Origin: Brevibacterium sediminis
GTDB taxonomy: Bacteria; Actinomycetota; Actinomycetes; Actinomycetales; Brevibacteriaceae
Assembly (NCBI RefSeq): GCF_013623905.1
Contig: NZ_JABKDD010000008.1
Coordinates: 62,001-126,000, forward strand
DNA length: 64,000 nt
Reading direction: 5' to 3'
Part shown: positions 44,898-54,507 of the stretch, one piece after another
Layout: every line of letters begins with the position of its first letter
Numbering within the stretch: position 1 is the stretch's first letter
The notes under the pieces: generated by a model
Seen by the model: only the letters and a program-made list of their open reading frames with translations
What the model was told of the DNA's origin: nothing
Databases searched by the model: none
Program-made: the position numbers and the translations under genes

Positions 44898-45343
44898 GAA
44901 CAAGCTCCTAAAGATGATGTTGCGTCATTGCCGTGGGGAACCGAGTGTTCGACTGCGGTTCGCGTCTGCACCGGAACCGATGTGACACAGCTCTCCCATG
45001 CAGCTAAGGCCACTGTAGACCAATTCCGTCACTGAACGATTGTTTGCTCATCTTTCAGACATATAGCTGGGTCCAGCGACTCAAAACCTCGACGCCGTTC
45101 TGCGAAGCTCCGCTCACAAGCACCCCGACCTCGCCTTTTGTTCTCCCTGCCCGGCTCGCCCGGCAGATTATCGAACGTTCAAAAAACTAGCTCAAAACCA
45201 TTGACTTCACCAGAGTGATTTGGAAGTGTTCACATCAGTCGAAGTCCATTACGGATTGCCGACGACTCCGAGCACCGTCACTGACGACGGCTCGGGCAAC
45301 GTGTGGAGCGAGCCCGCTCCAGGAGCTTTTCAAAGGAGAAAAG
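44898..45343. promoter_or_regulatory. 446-base divergent control region between the SDR-thiolase and ABC importer operons
   Basis: No credible gene is present. It is poorer in GC than its neighbours. Two palindrome-like sites stand out: AACGATTGTT (45035-45044) and GAACGTTC (45173-45180) in TCGAACGTTCAA, followed by an A-run. Both have the look of TetR-type half-site pairs. A TTGACT at 45201 could be a -35 element for the rightward operon, without an obvious -10. No regulator gene is adjacent. Confidence 0.45.
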
Positions 45344-46558
45344 ATGAACTCTGTCTCGCGAAGTCGCCGCCGCAGACTCTCGGCAGCCGCAGTTTTGGGA
45401 GCAATCGCATTGACTGCCACAGCCTGCGGAGGAGGTGGTGGCTCGGGTGAGGGTGACACGGTTGTCATCGGCTACACCGGACCGCTCAGCGGAGGAGGCG
45501 CCGCGTACGGCGAGAACGTGAAGATCGGTCTCGAAATGGCCATCGACGACCTCAACGCAGACGGTGTAGAGGTCGACGGCAATCCCGTGACACTGGAGCT
45601 GAAGTCCCTCGACGACAAATACGCACCATCCACCGCGGCAAGCAATGCTCAACGATTGGCCGATCAGGACAAGGCCCCGGTGGTCGTCTCCCCGAACGCC
45701 GGAGCGATCAAGGCGATTCAGCAGATCAACAGCGGCAGGTCGAACTTCCTCATCTCCGCCTACACCTCTGACCCGGCGATCGTGCAGGCCGACAACCCTC
45801 TGACGATGATGATTCCTCCGAACTTCGAGTCCTATGCCGAGGAATTCTCCGAAACTGCCATGGAGCACGGAGGCAAGAAGCTCGCTCTGCTAGGTACTCA
45901 GAGTGAGTACGGACAACAGTGGACCAAGTCGATCAAGGATGCCTGGAGTGAAGCCGGCGGGAAGATCGGCGGCGACAACAGTGTCGACTACGCCACCGTG
46001 TCCGACTTTGCGGGCCCCGTCTCGAAAGCCCTGTCAGAGAAGCCCGACGCCATCTTCGTCGGCGGACCTTCCCAACCGACAGCGCTGATCATGGAAGAAG
46101 CTCGAAAGCAGGGCTTCAAGGGCAGCTTCCTCGTCATGGACCAGGCGAAACTGGATGAAATGGCCACGGTGACGAAGCTCGACAATCTCAAGAATTCGGT
46201 CGGTGTCCTGCCAGTCTCCGAATATGAGGATCCCGGTACCGAGGACTTCCTGAAGAAATTTGCTGAGAAGGCCGGAGAGAAGAAGGTCCCGACCAGTGAA
46301 ACGGCACTGAACTACCAGGGAATTGCGATCATCGCGAAGGCGATGGAAGCTGCGGGGACGACCGACGACCCCGAGAAGATTCGCGAAGCCATCAGCGAGG
46401 CACTGCCTGAGGTCGATGACAAGTACAAGGTCAATGGCTTCCCCGACGAGATCACAGAACAGGGCCACCTCCTCAATCCCAACCTGGAAGCAACCTTCCT
46501 CAATGAGGACGGCAAATACACCAAGGTGCCGATCGAACAGGTATCCGACGACAAGTAA
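45344..46558 (+). CDS. livJ: branched-chain amino acid-type ABC transporter substrate-binding lipoprotein
   Basis: 404 residues from ATG 45344 with AAAGGAGAA upstream. The lipobox TATACGG places the acylated Cys at about residue 28, after an Arg-rich start. The mature part opens with VVIGYTGPLSGGGAAYGENVKIGLEMAIDDLN, the type I solute-binding fold of the Leu/Ile/Val family. The actual ligand is uncertain, since this family also binds amides, urea and aromatic or small organic acids. First gene of a five-gene importer operon. Confidence 0.9.
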   Translation: MNSVSRSRRRRLSAAAVLGAIALTATACGGGGGSGEGDTVVIGYTGPLSGGGAAYGENVKIGLEMAIDDLNADGVEVDGNPVTLELKSLDDKYAPSTAASNAQRLADQDKAPVVVSPNAGAIKAIQQINSGRSNFLISAYTSDPAIVQADNPLTMMIPPNFESYAEEFSETAMEHGGKKLALLGTQSEYGQQWTKSIKDAWSEAGGKIGGDNSVDYATVSDFAGPVSKALSEKPDAIFVGGPSQPTALIMEEARKQGFKGSFLVMDQAKLDEMATVTKLDNLKNSVGVLPVSEYEDPGTEDFLKKFAEKAGEKKVPTSETALNYQGIAIIAKAMEAAGTTDDPEKIREAISEALPEVDDKYKVNGFPDEITEQGHLLNPNLEATFLNEDGKYTKVPIEQVSDDK

Positions 46559-46581
46559 TCTCCGTCAACGGCCGTTCTTAA

Positions 46582-46607
46582 GGTGAGGCGCATCGGTGCG
46601 CCTCACC
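46582..46607 (+). other. intercistronic hairpin between binding protein and permease genes
   Basis: A perfect 11-base stem (46582-46592, GGTGAGGCGCA, with 46597-46607) closes on a TCGG tetraloop. No T-run follows. Hairpins here commonly protect the binding-protein message and lower permease expression. Confidence 0.7.
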
Positions 46608-46643
46608 CGGGCCGCACTCATGCCTGCAGAGGACCCGACAATC

Positions 46644-47510
46644 ATGACCCTCTTCATCCAACAACTCTTTAATGGCCTCGCGCTGGGCGGTGTCTACTGT
46701 CTCGCTGCGATCGGGCTGACATTGGTATTCGGAGTGCTGCGCATTCCCAACCTGGCTCACGGTGCGCTGTATATGCTCGGCGCCTACATCACCTACTTCT
46801 TCCTGACAACCGTCGGCGTTCCCTATATCGCCGCAATCGGCATCGCTGCGATCATGCTCTTCATTGTCGGAGTCGGTCTCGAGCGCCTCGTCTTCCACCC
46901 CTTGCGCAACTCCCCGCATACTCACCACATGATCGCGGCCGTCGGTGCGATGTTCTTCTTCCAAGCACTGGCTCAAGCGATCTGGGGCGCTGACTTCCGA
47001 CGCATGGACACACCGATCACCGGCGAACTCCGCATTCTCGGCGCCGAGATCTCTGCGCAGCGAATCGTCATCATCGTCACCGCTGTGATCGTCTTGGCCC
47101 TGTTGGCGCTGTTCATCAAGCGGTCCATCCATGGCCAGACGATCGAAGCGATCGAACAGGACCGCGTCGGTGCATCGCTGGTCGGCATCAACCCGTCGAT
47201 GGTTTCAATGCTGACACTGGGGCTGTCCGCCCTCCTGGCCACGATCGCGGCGGGCCTCGTCGCACCGATCAATCTCCTGTCTCCGACGATGGGCGACGCA
47301 CTCAATCTCAAGGTGTTCGCCATCATCATCCTCGGTGGTCTGGGGTCGCTTCCCGGCGCCATCGTCGGCGGTTTCGCACTCGCTATCGCAGAGACGATGA
47401 CGGCGACCTACATCTCCTCAGCCGTCGGTGAGGCCGTGGCATTCATCGTTCTCGTCGCCGTGCTGGCCATCAAGCCGAACGGACTGTTCACGAAGGCGGT
47501 GCAGCGATGA
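46644..47510 (+). CDS. livH: branched-chain-type ABC transporter permease (LivH)
   Basis: 288 residues, about eight membrane segments. Family stretches: NGLALGGVYCLAAIGLTLVFGVLRIPNLAHGALYMLG near the N-terminus and AIIILGGLGSLPGAIVGGF near residue 225, where the ATPase contacts the EAA-like loop. I chose ATG 46644, with AGAGGA ten bases upstream; ATG 46620 is in frame but has no ribosome site. Its stop overlaps livM (ATGA). Confidence 0.92.
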   Translation: MTLFIQQLFNGLALGGVYCLAAIGLTLVFGVLRIPNLAHGALYMLGAYITYFFLTTVGVPYIAAIGIAAIMLFIVGVGLERLVFHPLRNSPHTHHMIAAVGAMFFFQALAQAIWGADFRRMDTPITGELRILGAEISAQRIVIIVTAVIVLALLALFIKRSIHGQTIEAIEQDRVGASLVGINPSMVSMLTLGLSALLATIAAGLVAPINLLSPTMGDALNLKVFAIIILGGLGSLPGAIVGGFALAIAETMTATYISSAVGEAVAFIVLVAVLAIKPNGLFTKAVQR

Positions 47511-48622
47511 ACCCAATGAAGAATCCTCGAATCATCGGCACCATCGCCGTCATCATTCTGCTCGGTCTGACGCCCCTGGCGTTTGCACAGGAGAACTACG
47601 CGATGCGAGTGATCACCGTGGGCATGTGTGCGGCGATCGCTGTCTACGGCCTCAACATCATCCTCGGCTTCACGGGACAGCTGAACCTGGCTCAAGGCGG
47701 GTTCTTCGGAATCGGCGCCTATGGAGTCGGGCTGCTCACCACCGATTACGACTGGAGCTTCTGGGCAGCCTTCGTCGTGTCAGTCATCGGGACTGCGGTC
47801 ATCGGCTACCTCTGCGGGCTGATCGCCCTGCGGACCAAGGATGAGTACTTCGCCATCTTCACAATGGCCATCGGCTTCATCATCTTCCTCGTCATCAGCC
47901 GCTGGGAGCCCGTGACTCATGCCCATTCCGGGGTCAACAATGTGAAATTCCCCGAAGGCGGAGGGCTCATCGACTTCGAATCTCCGGTCGCGATGTTCTA
48001 CCTGGTGTTCGCAATCCTGCTCATCTGTGTCTACACGACCTATGCGATCAGGCGTTCGAGCGTAGGCCGCACACTGCTGACCATCAGGACGAGCGAAGAC
48101 CTGGCGGATGCGATCGGAGTGCGCGTCGGCTTCAGCAAACAGCTCGCCTTCGCCGCCTCGGCTGTCTTCGGCGGAGTCGGCGGCGGCCTCTACGCAACAG
48201 TGGTCGGTTTCATCGGACCCGACGCGGCATCGATCGACAAGACCTTCGAATTCCTCATGTTCATTCTCGTCGGAGGCATGGGCACTGTCGCGGGTCCTCT
48301 GCTCGGAAGCATGATCGTGACATTCCTGTTCGAACTCTTCCAGGACTTCCAGGCCTATCGATTCATCGTGCTGGGTCCCATCATCGTCGCCCTCGTGATC
48401 TTCGCGCCGCGGGGAATCGTCGGATACCTCGGCGGTTTCGTCGACAGACGCAATCGACGGCGCAGGGCGGAGGAAGCCCGTGGTGCCGACGACGATCTCG
48501 ATTCGACAGGTGCTTCGACCTCCGGCGGAACAGGCGACCACCGCGCACGCAACGTCGCCGACGGGATCGAATCGGGTGCCGGCCGGACCGGAGGCACCCC
48601 CTCTTCCGAGGAGACGAAATGA
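47507..48622 (+). CDS. livM: branched-chain-type ABC transporter permease (LivM)
   Basis: 371 residues with about nine membrane segments. Family stretches: GLNIILGFTGQLNLAQGGFFGIGAYGVG near residue 47, RTSEDLADAIGVRVGFSKQLAFAASA near 200 and FILVGGMGTVAGPLLGS near 255. The last 50 residues after the membrane part are Arg- and then Gly/Ser-rich, not needed by the family. Overlaps its neighbours by four bases at both ends. Confidence 0.93.
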   Translation: MNPMKNPRIIGTIAVIILLGLTPLAFAQENYAMRVITVGMCAAIAVYGLNIILGFTGQLNLAQGGFFGIGAYGVGLLTTDYDWSFWAAFVVSVIGTAVIGYLCGLIALRTKDEYFAIFTMAIGFIIFLVISRWEPVTHAHSGVNNVKFPEGGGLIDFESPVAMFYLVFAILLICVYTTYAIRRSSVGRTLLTIRTSEDLADAIGVRVGFSKQLAFAASAVFGGVGGGLYATVVGFIGPDAASIDKTFEFLMFILVGGMGTVAGPLLGSMIVTFLFELFQDFQAYRFIVLGPIIVALVIFAPRGIVGYLGGFVDRRNRRRRAEEARGADDDLDSTGASTSGGTGDHRARNVADGIESGAGRTGGTPSSEETK

Positions 48623-49392
48623 CAATGCTTGAAATACGAGACCTCGGTAAGCGCTTCGGCGGGCTCGATGCGGTCAAGGACGTCAATCTGGACGTCGAGG
48701 CAGGTCAGATCACTGCAGTCATCGGTCCCAATGGAGCAGGCAAGTCAACGCTGTTCAACCTTGTCCATGGATTCTATCGGCCCACAGCCGGGACCATCAG
48801 CTTCAAGGGTGAGGACATCACTCATTCCTCACCACACCGGACTGTGGCCGGCGGCATTGCCCGCACATTCCAGACAACGAACCTGTTCGATGACAGCACT
48901 CTGTTGGAAAACGTCTTGGCCGGTCGAATCGTCCGTTCGAAGTCCAACGTCTTCGACGCGGTCTTCCACACGCCTCGCCATCGTCGTGAATCACGTATCA
49001 ACGAAGACAAGGCGATGGAAGCTCTTGAGTCCTGCGGGGTCGCGGAATATCGGCACGATCTGGCGTCCAATGTTCCGCAGGAGGTGCAGAAACGCACCGC
49101 AGTGGCCATGGCGCTGGCCACGGAGCCCGAGCTGCTGCTGCTCGACGAACCCGCCGGCGGCATCCCCGAAGAGGAGACCGTCGATTTCGGCAACCTGATT
49201 CGGTCGTTGCCACAGCGAGGCGTTTCCGTCCTCCTCGTCGAGCACAAGATGACGATGATCATGGACCTCGCGGACACGATCCTCGTCCTGGACCACGGGC
49301 AGAAGCTGGCGCTCGGCGCACCGGCGGAGATCCAAACGAATCCGGATGTCATCCGTGCCTATCTCGGTTCGACAGCACAGGAGGAGAACTGA
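48619..49392 (+). CDS. livG: branched-chain-type ABC transporter ATPase (LivG)
   Basis: 257 residues. Walker A GPNGAGKST near residue 37, the LivG-type loop HRTVAGGIARTFQTTNLF near 74, the Walker B strand LLLLDEPAGGIPEEE near 173 and the H-loop LVEHKM near 205. The ABC signature reads NVPQEVQKRTAVAMAL rather than the usual LSGGQ-type motif, a marked change: the SYGQ/SGGQ core is missing. It may still work in a dimer whose partner LivF has a full signature. Confidence 0.9.
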   Translation: MTMLEIRDLGKRFGGLDAVKDVNLDVEAGQITAVIGPNGAGKSTLFNLVHGFYRPTAGTISFKGEDITHSSPHRTVAGGIARTFQTTNLFDDSTLLENVLAGRIVRSKSNVFDAVFHTPRHRRESRINEDKAMEALESCGVAEYRHDLASNVPQEVQKRTAVAMALATEPELLLLDEPAGGIPEEETVDFGNLIRSLPQRGVSVLLVEHKMTMIMDLADTILVLDHGQKLALGAPAEIQTNPDVIRAYLGSTAQEEN

Positions 49393-50096
49393 TGCTCACG
49401 CTCGACAATGTCAGCACCGGGTACGATGCCACGAACGTTCTCCACGGGGTGAGCATCACGGCGAATCCAGGAGAGCTCACCGTGGTCCTCGGAGCGAACG
49501 GGTCAGGCAAGACGACACTCTTCAGAACCATCAGCGGACTGATGCGTGTCCGTGCCGGGTCGATCACCTATGAGGGTCGTCAGCTGCAACGAGCTCGCCC
49601 GAATGCCATCGTCAAAGCCGGTATCGCGCACTGCCCGGAAGGTCGCCACCTGTTCGGCAAGATGTCGGTGGAGAAGAACCTGCGTCTGGGGTCCTATCCT
49701 CACCGGAACAGATCGCGAACAGAAGAGGTCTACGCTGAGGTCCTCGATATGTTTCCGATCCTCAAAGAGAAGGCGAAGCAACCAGCAGGCTCCCTGTCCG
49801 GCGGACAGCAGCAGATGGTCGCAATCGGACGAGCATTGATGTCCGACCCGAGCCTGCTGATCCTGGATGAGCCGTCGATGGGCCTGGCTCCCATCGTCGT
49901 CGAGCAGGTGCTCGAGTCAGTCGCCCAGATCAATCGAAACGGCATCGGCGTCCTGCTCAGCGAGCAGAACGCGAAGGCATCGCTGGCGATCGCCCACAGA
50001 GGATACGTCCTTGCTGAGGGGAGGATCGTCCTCGCTGATGATGCCTCTCGGCTGCTCGACAACCCCGAGGTGCAGGCGGCTTACCTCGGCCTCTGA
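49392..50096 (+). CDS. livF: branched-chain-type ABC transporter ATPase (LivF)
   Basis: 234 residues. Walker A GANGSGKTT near residue 36, LivF-type GIAHCPEGRHLFGKMSVEKNL near 78, the full signature LSGGQQQMVAIGRAL near 134, Walker B LLILDEPSMGLAP near 155 and H-loop/EQN motif LLSEQNAKASL near 190. Start overlaps the livG stop by one base. Ends the operon; a terminator hairpin follows 47 bases later. Confidence 0.94.
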   Translation: MLTLDNVSTGYDATNVLHGVSITANPGELTVVLGANGSGKTTLFRTISGLMRVRAGSITYEGRQLQRARPNAIVKAGIAHCPEGRHLFGKMSVEKNLRLGSYPHRNRSRTEEVYAEVLDMFPILKEKAKQPAGSLSGGQQQMVAIGRALMSDPSLLILDEPSMGLAPIVVEQVLESVAQINRNGIGVLLSEQNAKASLAIAHRGYVLAEGRIVLADDASRLLDNPEVQAAYLGL

Positions 50097-50142
50097 CGAG
50101 CGGACGCCTCCCATTCGTGCAGGAAGACTGCGCAGTACAAAG

Positions 50143-50177
50143 ATCTCGCCGAGGCGGCCCGGCCACCTCGGCGAGAT
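50143..50177. terminator. terminator after the ABC importer operon
   Basis: A perfect 12-base stem (50143-50154, ATCTCGCCGAGG, with 50166-50177) and an 11-base loop, followed by TTC on the plus strand. It sits between livF and the convergent YciO-type gene and contains the recurrent GCCGAGGCGG sequence. Confidence 0.75.
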
Positions 50178-50254
50178 TTCGCTGAGTTGATCGTTCCGAA
50201 CGTCCAGAACGGTCAGTCACACTCATTCAATTCGGTTGGGCGTGCCCGGCCGTC

Positions 50255-50881
50255 TCACTCATCCTGGAACCGGGAGACGTCCCCGGCTCCGACGCGAGCC
50301 ACCTCGGGGTACCGTCCGGTGAAGTCGATGACCGAGGTCGGCACGACTCCGGGGACACCGGACTCGATGACGATATCGAGGTCATTGCCGAGCTGGTCCA
50401 TGACATCCTCGGCGTGAGTCAGCGGATCCTCATCGCCGGGCAGCAGCAGCGTCGAGGACAGGATCGGCTCCCCCATCGCCTCGACGAGGGCGAGGGCCGT
50501 GACGTTCTGCGGAATCCGAGCGCCGACCGAATGCTTCTTCGGGTGCATCATCCGGCGCGGGACTTCCTTCGTCGCCTTCATGATGAACGTGTACGGCCCC
50601 GGCGTCATCGATTTGATGGCTCGGAAATCGGAATTGTCGACGATGACGAACTGACCCAGCTGAGCGAAGTCATGGCACATCAGCGTGAAATGGTGCTTCG
50701 AACCGAGATGCCGGATGCGGGTGATCCGTTCGATGCCTTCTTTGTTGTCCAATGCGCAGCCGAGGGCATAACAGGAATCAGTCGGATAGGCGATCAGGCC
50801 ACCGTTCCTGAGTGACTCAGCGGCCTTCTCGATCAGTCGGTCCTGCGGGTTCTCCGGATGGATATTCAGTAGTGTCGCCAT
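50255..50881 (-). CDS. YciO/Sua5/YrdC-family protein (threonylcarbamoyl-AMP synthase-like)
   Basis: 208 residues. YrdC-fold features: RNGGLIAYPTDSCYALGC near residue 27, RIRHLGSKHHFTLMC near 55, SMTPGPYTFIMKAT near 92, GARIPQNVTALALVEAMGEPILSSTL near 120. The KxR and SxN pieces that bind threonine and ATP are altered (SKHHF where Sua5 has K-R-P), which points to the YciO branch rather than to the essential tRNA-modifying TsaC. YciO proteins have weak or unknown activity. Confidence 0.82.
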   Translation of the reverse strand: MATLLNIHPENPQDRLIEKAAESLRNGGLIAYPTDSCYALGCALDNKEGIERITRIRHLGSKHHFTLMCHDFAQLGQFVIVDNSDFRAIKSMTPGPYTFIMKATKEVPRRMMHPKKHSVGARIPQNVTALALVEAMGEPILSSTLLLPGDEDPLTHAEDVMDQLGNDLDIVIESGVPGVVPTSVIDFTGRYPEVARVGAGDVSRFQDE

Positions 50882-51028
50882 ACTTCATGCTAACCACTCT
50901 GCCGCCACAGTGCGAGGGGTTGACGGACAAGTGCCCGGCAATGCGAAAACGGTGGGCTCTTCGAGCCGAAACCTTTCGGCGGCGTCGGGCCGGTCCGTCA
51001 GATTCCCAGACCGAGCAAGAGGTATTGA

Positions 51029-52339
51029 TCAGTCCGCCGTCACTGGCTTCTTCAGGCCCTTGACCAATTCGGCTCGGCCGGTGCGCGGATCGGAGGCGAG
51101 AAGGATATTCACCCACCTGGCTCTGGGATCCGCGTCGACCAGCAGAGCCTTGATGAGCAGTGTCGCCGGCAGTGCGAGCAGAGCGCCGAGCCAGCCGAGG
51201 ATCCACACCCAGAACAGCAGTGACAGGAAGGAGATCAGCGGGGTCACCCCCACCGACTCACCTGTGAACTTCGGCTGGATGATCGCCTGGATGACGAAGT
51301 TGAGCACACTGTAGGCGATGACCACCCACAGAGCCGACTGCCAGCCGCTGTCGACCAGTGCCAGCAGGGCCGGTGGGACGAGGCCGATGACGAAGCCGAT
51401 GTTCGGGATGTAGTTCGTCAGGAATGCGAGCACTCCCCACACCCAGATGAGCGGGACGTCGATGATCGCCAAGGCGATGACATCGAGGAATGCGACGATG
51501 AGGCCGAAGACCGTGGCGACCACCCAGTAGCGGCGGACGCCACTGGCGAAGTCGCCGATCGACGCCGTCAGCGAGGGCTTCACATCGAGCAGCATCGCCA
51601 TCCGCTTGTCGATGCCCATCGAGTCCATCGCCACGAAGAACACCGCCATGATCACCGTGGTCAGCAGGCCCGCAACCGACGACAGGTTCGTCAGCAGCGG
51701 ATAGACGGCGTCGAGGACGGAGCGGACGTCGAAAGCCGAGAGCTGCTGCTGGATCACCGAGGATGTCACCCCGATGTCCGACAGCAGCGCCAGAGTGCTC
51801 TGGTAGGTGGCCACGAGTTCATTGCTGTAGCTGGGGATGAGGATGACGAGCTCGGCGACGGACCATGCCGTGAGGCCGAAGAAAGCGAAGATCATGCACA
51901 GCACGAGCACGACCGAGATGCACGCCCCGATCGCCCGCGGCACCTTGATCCGAGTGAGCAGCCTCTGCACCGGGTAGACGACGATATAGAAGTTGAGCGC
52001 GAGGAACACCGGAGCCACGATGTCCTGGAGTCCGCGGAAGAACATCAGCGCGTACGCCAGGCCCGCCAGCGTCACCGCGATCATCAGCGCCCGTGCCGGC
52101 GGCCGCGCATGCCAGGGCCGTGCCTCGCCCGCTGCGTCGGAGGCGGCGTATCCGACCTTCCCTGACGCAGAGTCAGCGTGTAAAGACTCCGAGTCCGCCA
52201 CAGGGCCCGTGTGCCCGGACGTCGAACCGGCTAACGGTGTTGAGGACGGTGCAGGCTCGGCCGGGCGCGCGGCATCGCCGGCTGATCCGACCGCACCGTC
52301 AGCGGCGCCCGACGCCTGCGCCCGCTCGTCCTCGTTCAT
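51029..52339 (-). CDS. AI-2E family (PerM-like) membrane transporter
   Basis: 436 residues: a disordered 85-residue N-terminus rich in Ala, Ser, Asp and Gly, then eight or so membrane segments. Family pattern: QDIVAPVFLALNFYIVVYP near residue 110 and, later, WGVLAFLTNYIPNIGFVIGLVPPALLAL near 320, followed by GVTPLISFLSLLFWVWILG near 375. Members export autoinducer-2 or act as Na+/H+ antiporters, so the substrate is open. The start directly abuts the der stop with no spacing. Confidence 0.87.
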   Translation of the reverse strand: MNEDERAQASGAADGAVGSAGDAARPAEPAPSSTPLAGSTSGHTGPVADSESLHADSASGKVGYAASDAAGEARPWHARPPARALMIAVTLAGLAYALMFFRGLQDIVAPVFLALNFYIVVYPVQRLLTRIKVPRAIGACISVVLVLCMIFAFFGLTAWSVAELVILIPSYSNELVATYQSTLALLSDIGVTSSVIQQQLSAFDVRSVLDAVYPLLTNLSSVAGLLTTVIMAVFFVAMDSMGIDKRMAMLLDVKPSLTASIGDFASGVRRYWVVATVFGLIVAFLDVIALAIIDVPLIWVWGVLAFLTNYIPNIGFVIGLVPPALLALVDSGWQSALWVVIAYSVLNFVIQAIIQPKFTGESVGVTPLISFLSLLFWVWILGWLGALLALPATLLIKALLVDADPRARWVNILLASDPRTGRAELVKGLKKPVTAD

Positions 52340-53851
52340 TCAGCGTCCCCGACGCTTTTCGCGAATGCGCATCGACACCTCGATGGGAGTGCCCTTGAAG
52401 CCGAAGGTCTCACGCAGGCGACGGATGATGAACCGGCGGTAACCGGGATCGAGGAAGCCGGTGGTGAAGAGCACGAACTTCGGCGGACGCGACTGCGCCT
52501 GAGTGCCGAAGAGGATGCGCGGCTGCTTACCGCCGCGCACCGGGTGCGGGTTGGCCGCGACCAGCTCACCGAGGAACGCATTGAGTCGTCCCGTCGGAAT
52601 ACGGGTGTCCCAGCCTTCGAGAGCGGTCTCCATCGCCGGTACGAGCTTCTCCGCATGGCGGCCGGTCTTCGCCGAGATGTTCACGCGCGGTGCCCATGCC
52701 ACATGGCCGAGATCCCGTTCGATCTCCCGCTCCAGATAGAAGCGACGTTCGTCATCGAGCAGATCCCACTTGTTGAACGCCAGCACCACGGCACGTCCCG
52801 CCTCGACGGCGGTCGTGACGATGCGGACGTCCTGCTCGCTCAGGGGATCCTGGACCTCCATGAGGACGAGAGCCACCTCGGCGCGTTCGAGCGCGGTCTG
52901 CGTGCGCAGCGCTGCATAGAAGTCGGCACCGCTGGCCTGATGAGCGCGACGGCGGATACCGGCAGTGTCGACGAAGCGCCACTGCTTACCGCCGAGCTCG
53001 ATGAGCTCGTCAACCGGGTCACGAGTGGTGCCCGCGACATTGTCGACGAGCACCCGGTCGGAACCGATGAGCTGGTTGAGCAGGGACGACTTGCCGACGT
53101 TCGGACGGCCGACGAGGGCCACACGACGCGGTCCGCCCTCCTCGACGCGGGTGTCGACGGCCGAGACCTCCGGCAGGATCGTGAGCACTTCGTCGAGCAG
53201 GTCGGCGACTCCCCGACCGTGCAGAGCCGAGACGGTCCACGGCTGGCCGAGGCCCAGGCCCCAGAGTTCGGCGGCCATGAGCTCGCCGCGCTCGTCGTCA
53301 ACCTTGTTCGCGGCGAGGAGGACCGGCTTCTTCTTCCGGCGCAGCATCTTCACGACCATCTCATCGGTCGAGGTCGGGCCGGTCGTGGCATCGACGACGA
53401 GGAGCACGGCATCGGCCATGTCCACGGCGACCTCGGACTGGATCGCGATGCGCGAGGCCATGCCCTTGGAGTCCTGGTCCCAACCGCCGGTGTCGACGAG
53501 GGTGAATTCCTTCGTGTTCCATTCCGCCCGGTAGCTCACGCGGTCACGGGTGACGCCCGGAACGTCCTCGACGACGGCTTCGCGGCGGCCGAGGATGCGG
53601 TTGACCAGAGTCGACTTGCCGACGTTGGGGCGACCGACGACGGCCAGCACCGGTGCGGCACCGAGCGTTTCATCGTCGTCGTCATCGAAGCCGTAGGCGC
53701 GCAGCAGCGCACGGTCCTCGTCTTCGAGCTCATAGCTTTCGAGTCCGGCCTCGAGCGCGGTCGCCCGCTGCTCGGCCTCCTCGTCGCTGATGCTCTCGAC
53801 ACGATCGACGAGGTCTTCGTCGGGTGTCTCGTGGAATTCGGATTCGCTCAT
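52340..53851 (-). CDS. der: ribosome-assembly GTPase Der (EngA)
   Basis: 503 residues with two GTPase domains: [14 protein letters not shown] near residue 72, with DTGGW and NKVD, and [15 protein letters not shown] near 245, with DTAGI and NKWD. A C-terminal KH-like domain follows ([19 protein letters not shown]). The first 60 residues are an acidic extension, common in actinobacteria. Needed for 50S subunit assembly. The start overlaps the cmk stop (ATGA). Confidence 0.96.
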   Translation of the reverse strand: MSESEFHETPDEDLVDRVESISDEEAEQRATALEAGLESYELEDEDRALLRAYGFDDDDDETLGAAPVLAVVGRPNVGKSTLVNRILGRREAVVEDVPGVTRDRVSYRAEWNTKEFTLVDTGGWDQDSKGMASRIAIQSEVAVDMADAVLLVVDATTGPTSTDEMVVKMLRRKKKPVLLAANKVDDERGELMAAELWGLGLGQPWTVSALHGRGVADLLDEVLTILPEVSAVDTRVEEGGPRRVALVGRPNVGKSSLLNQLIGSDRVLVDNVAGTTRDPVDELIELGGKQWRFVDTAGIRRRAHQASGADFYAALRTQTALERAEVALVLMEVQDPLSEQDVRIVTTAVEAGRAVVLAFNKWDLLDDERRFYLEREIERDLGHVAWAPRVNISAKTGRHAEKLVPAMETALEGWDTRIPTGRLNAFLGELVAANPHPVRGGKQPRILFGTQAQSRPPKFVLFTTGFLDPGYRRFIIRRLRETFGFKGTPIEVSMRIREKRRGR

Positions 53852-54507
53852 TGTGAGTCCTTCACCAGCTGCAGCACCGTCTCGACCACCTGGTCGAAGT
53901 CGATGTCACTGGTATCGAGTGTGAACACTCCGTCGGCGGCCTCTAAGAAGCTCGTCGTGGCGGAGTCCTTGGCGTCACGGCCCGTGACGAGGTCTTGGGT
54001 GGCGGCGATCGCCTCGGCGTCGGCATTGCCGTGCACTTCCTTGGCCCGGCGGGCCACGCGGACCTCATCGCGGGCGGTCATGAGGATGCGCACATCGGCA
54101 TCGGGGGCCACCACTGTGGTGATGTCCCGGCCCTCGACGACGATGCCCTCGGGTGCGGCGGCGATATAGGCTCGCTGCATCTCGATGAGCTCCTCGCGGG
54201 CGTCGATGACACCGGAGACCGTCTGCACGTTCGCCGAGACGTCCTCACCGCGGATGTCCTCGGTGACGTCGATGTCGTCGACGGAGACGAAGAATTCGTC
54301 GGGGCTGAGCGAGATCTCCAGATCCGCTCCGCGCACCTGCTCGAGCACGTCGACGGGGTCGGTGACTCCGCGGTTGAGGCACAGCCACGCCATCGCCCGG
54401 TACATCGCACCGGTGTCCAGGTACTGGTACCCCAGTCGCCGCGCCACCTCCTTGGCGGTGCTCGACTTGCCCACTCCGGACGGTCCGTCAATGGCTACGA
54501 CGCTCAT
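53848..54507 (-). CDS. cmk: cytidylate kinase
   Basis: 219 residues from ATG 54507 ([19 protein letters not shown]). P-loop at residues 8-16, then [13 protein letters not shown] near 30, the CMP-binding insert and [28 protein letters not shown]-type lid around 125-150. Phosphorylates CMP and dCMP. The frame extends far upstream inside tyrA but without sense. Overlaps tyrA by four bases. In Mycobacterium cmk and der are likewise adjacent. Confidence 0.96.
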   Translation of the reverse strand: MSVVAIDGPSGVGKSSTAKEVARRLGYQYLDTGAMYRAMAWLCLNRGVTDPVDVLEQVRGADLEISLSPDEFFVSVDDIDVTEDIRGEDVSANVQTVSGVIDAREELIEMQRAYIAAAPEGIVVEGRDITTVVAPDADVRILMTARDEVRVARRAKEVHGNADAEAIAATQDLVTGRDAKDSATTSFLEAADGVFTLDTSDIDFDQVVETVLQLVKDSQ

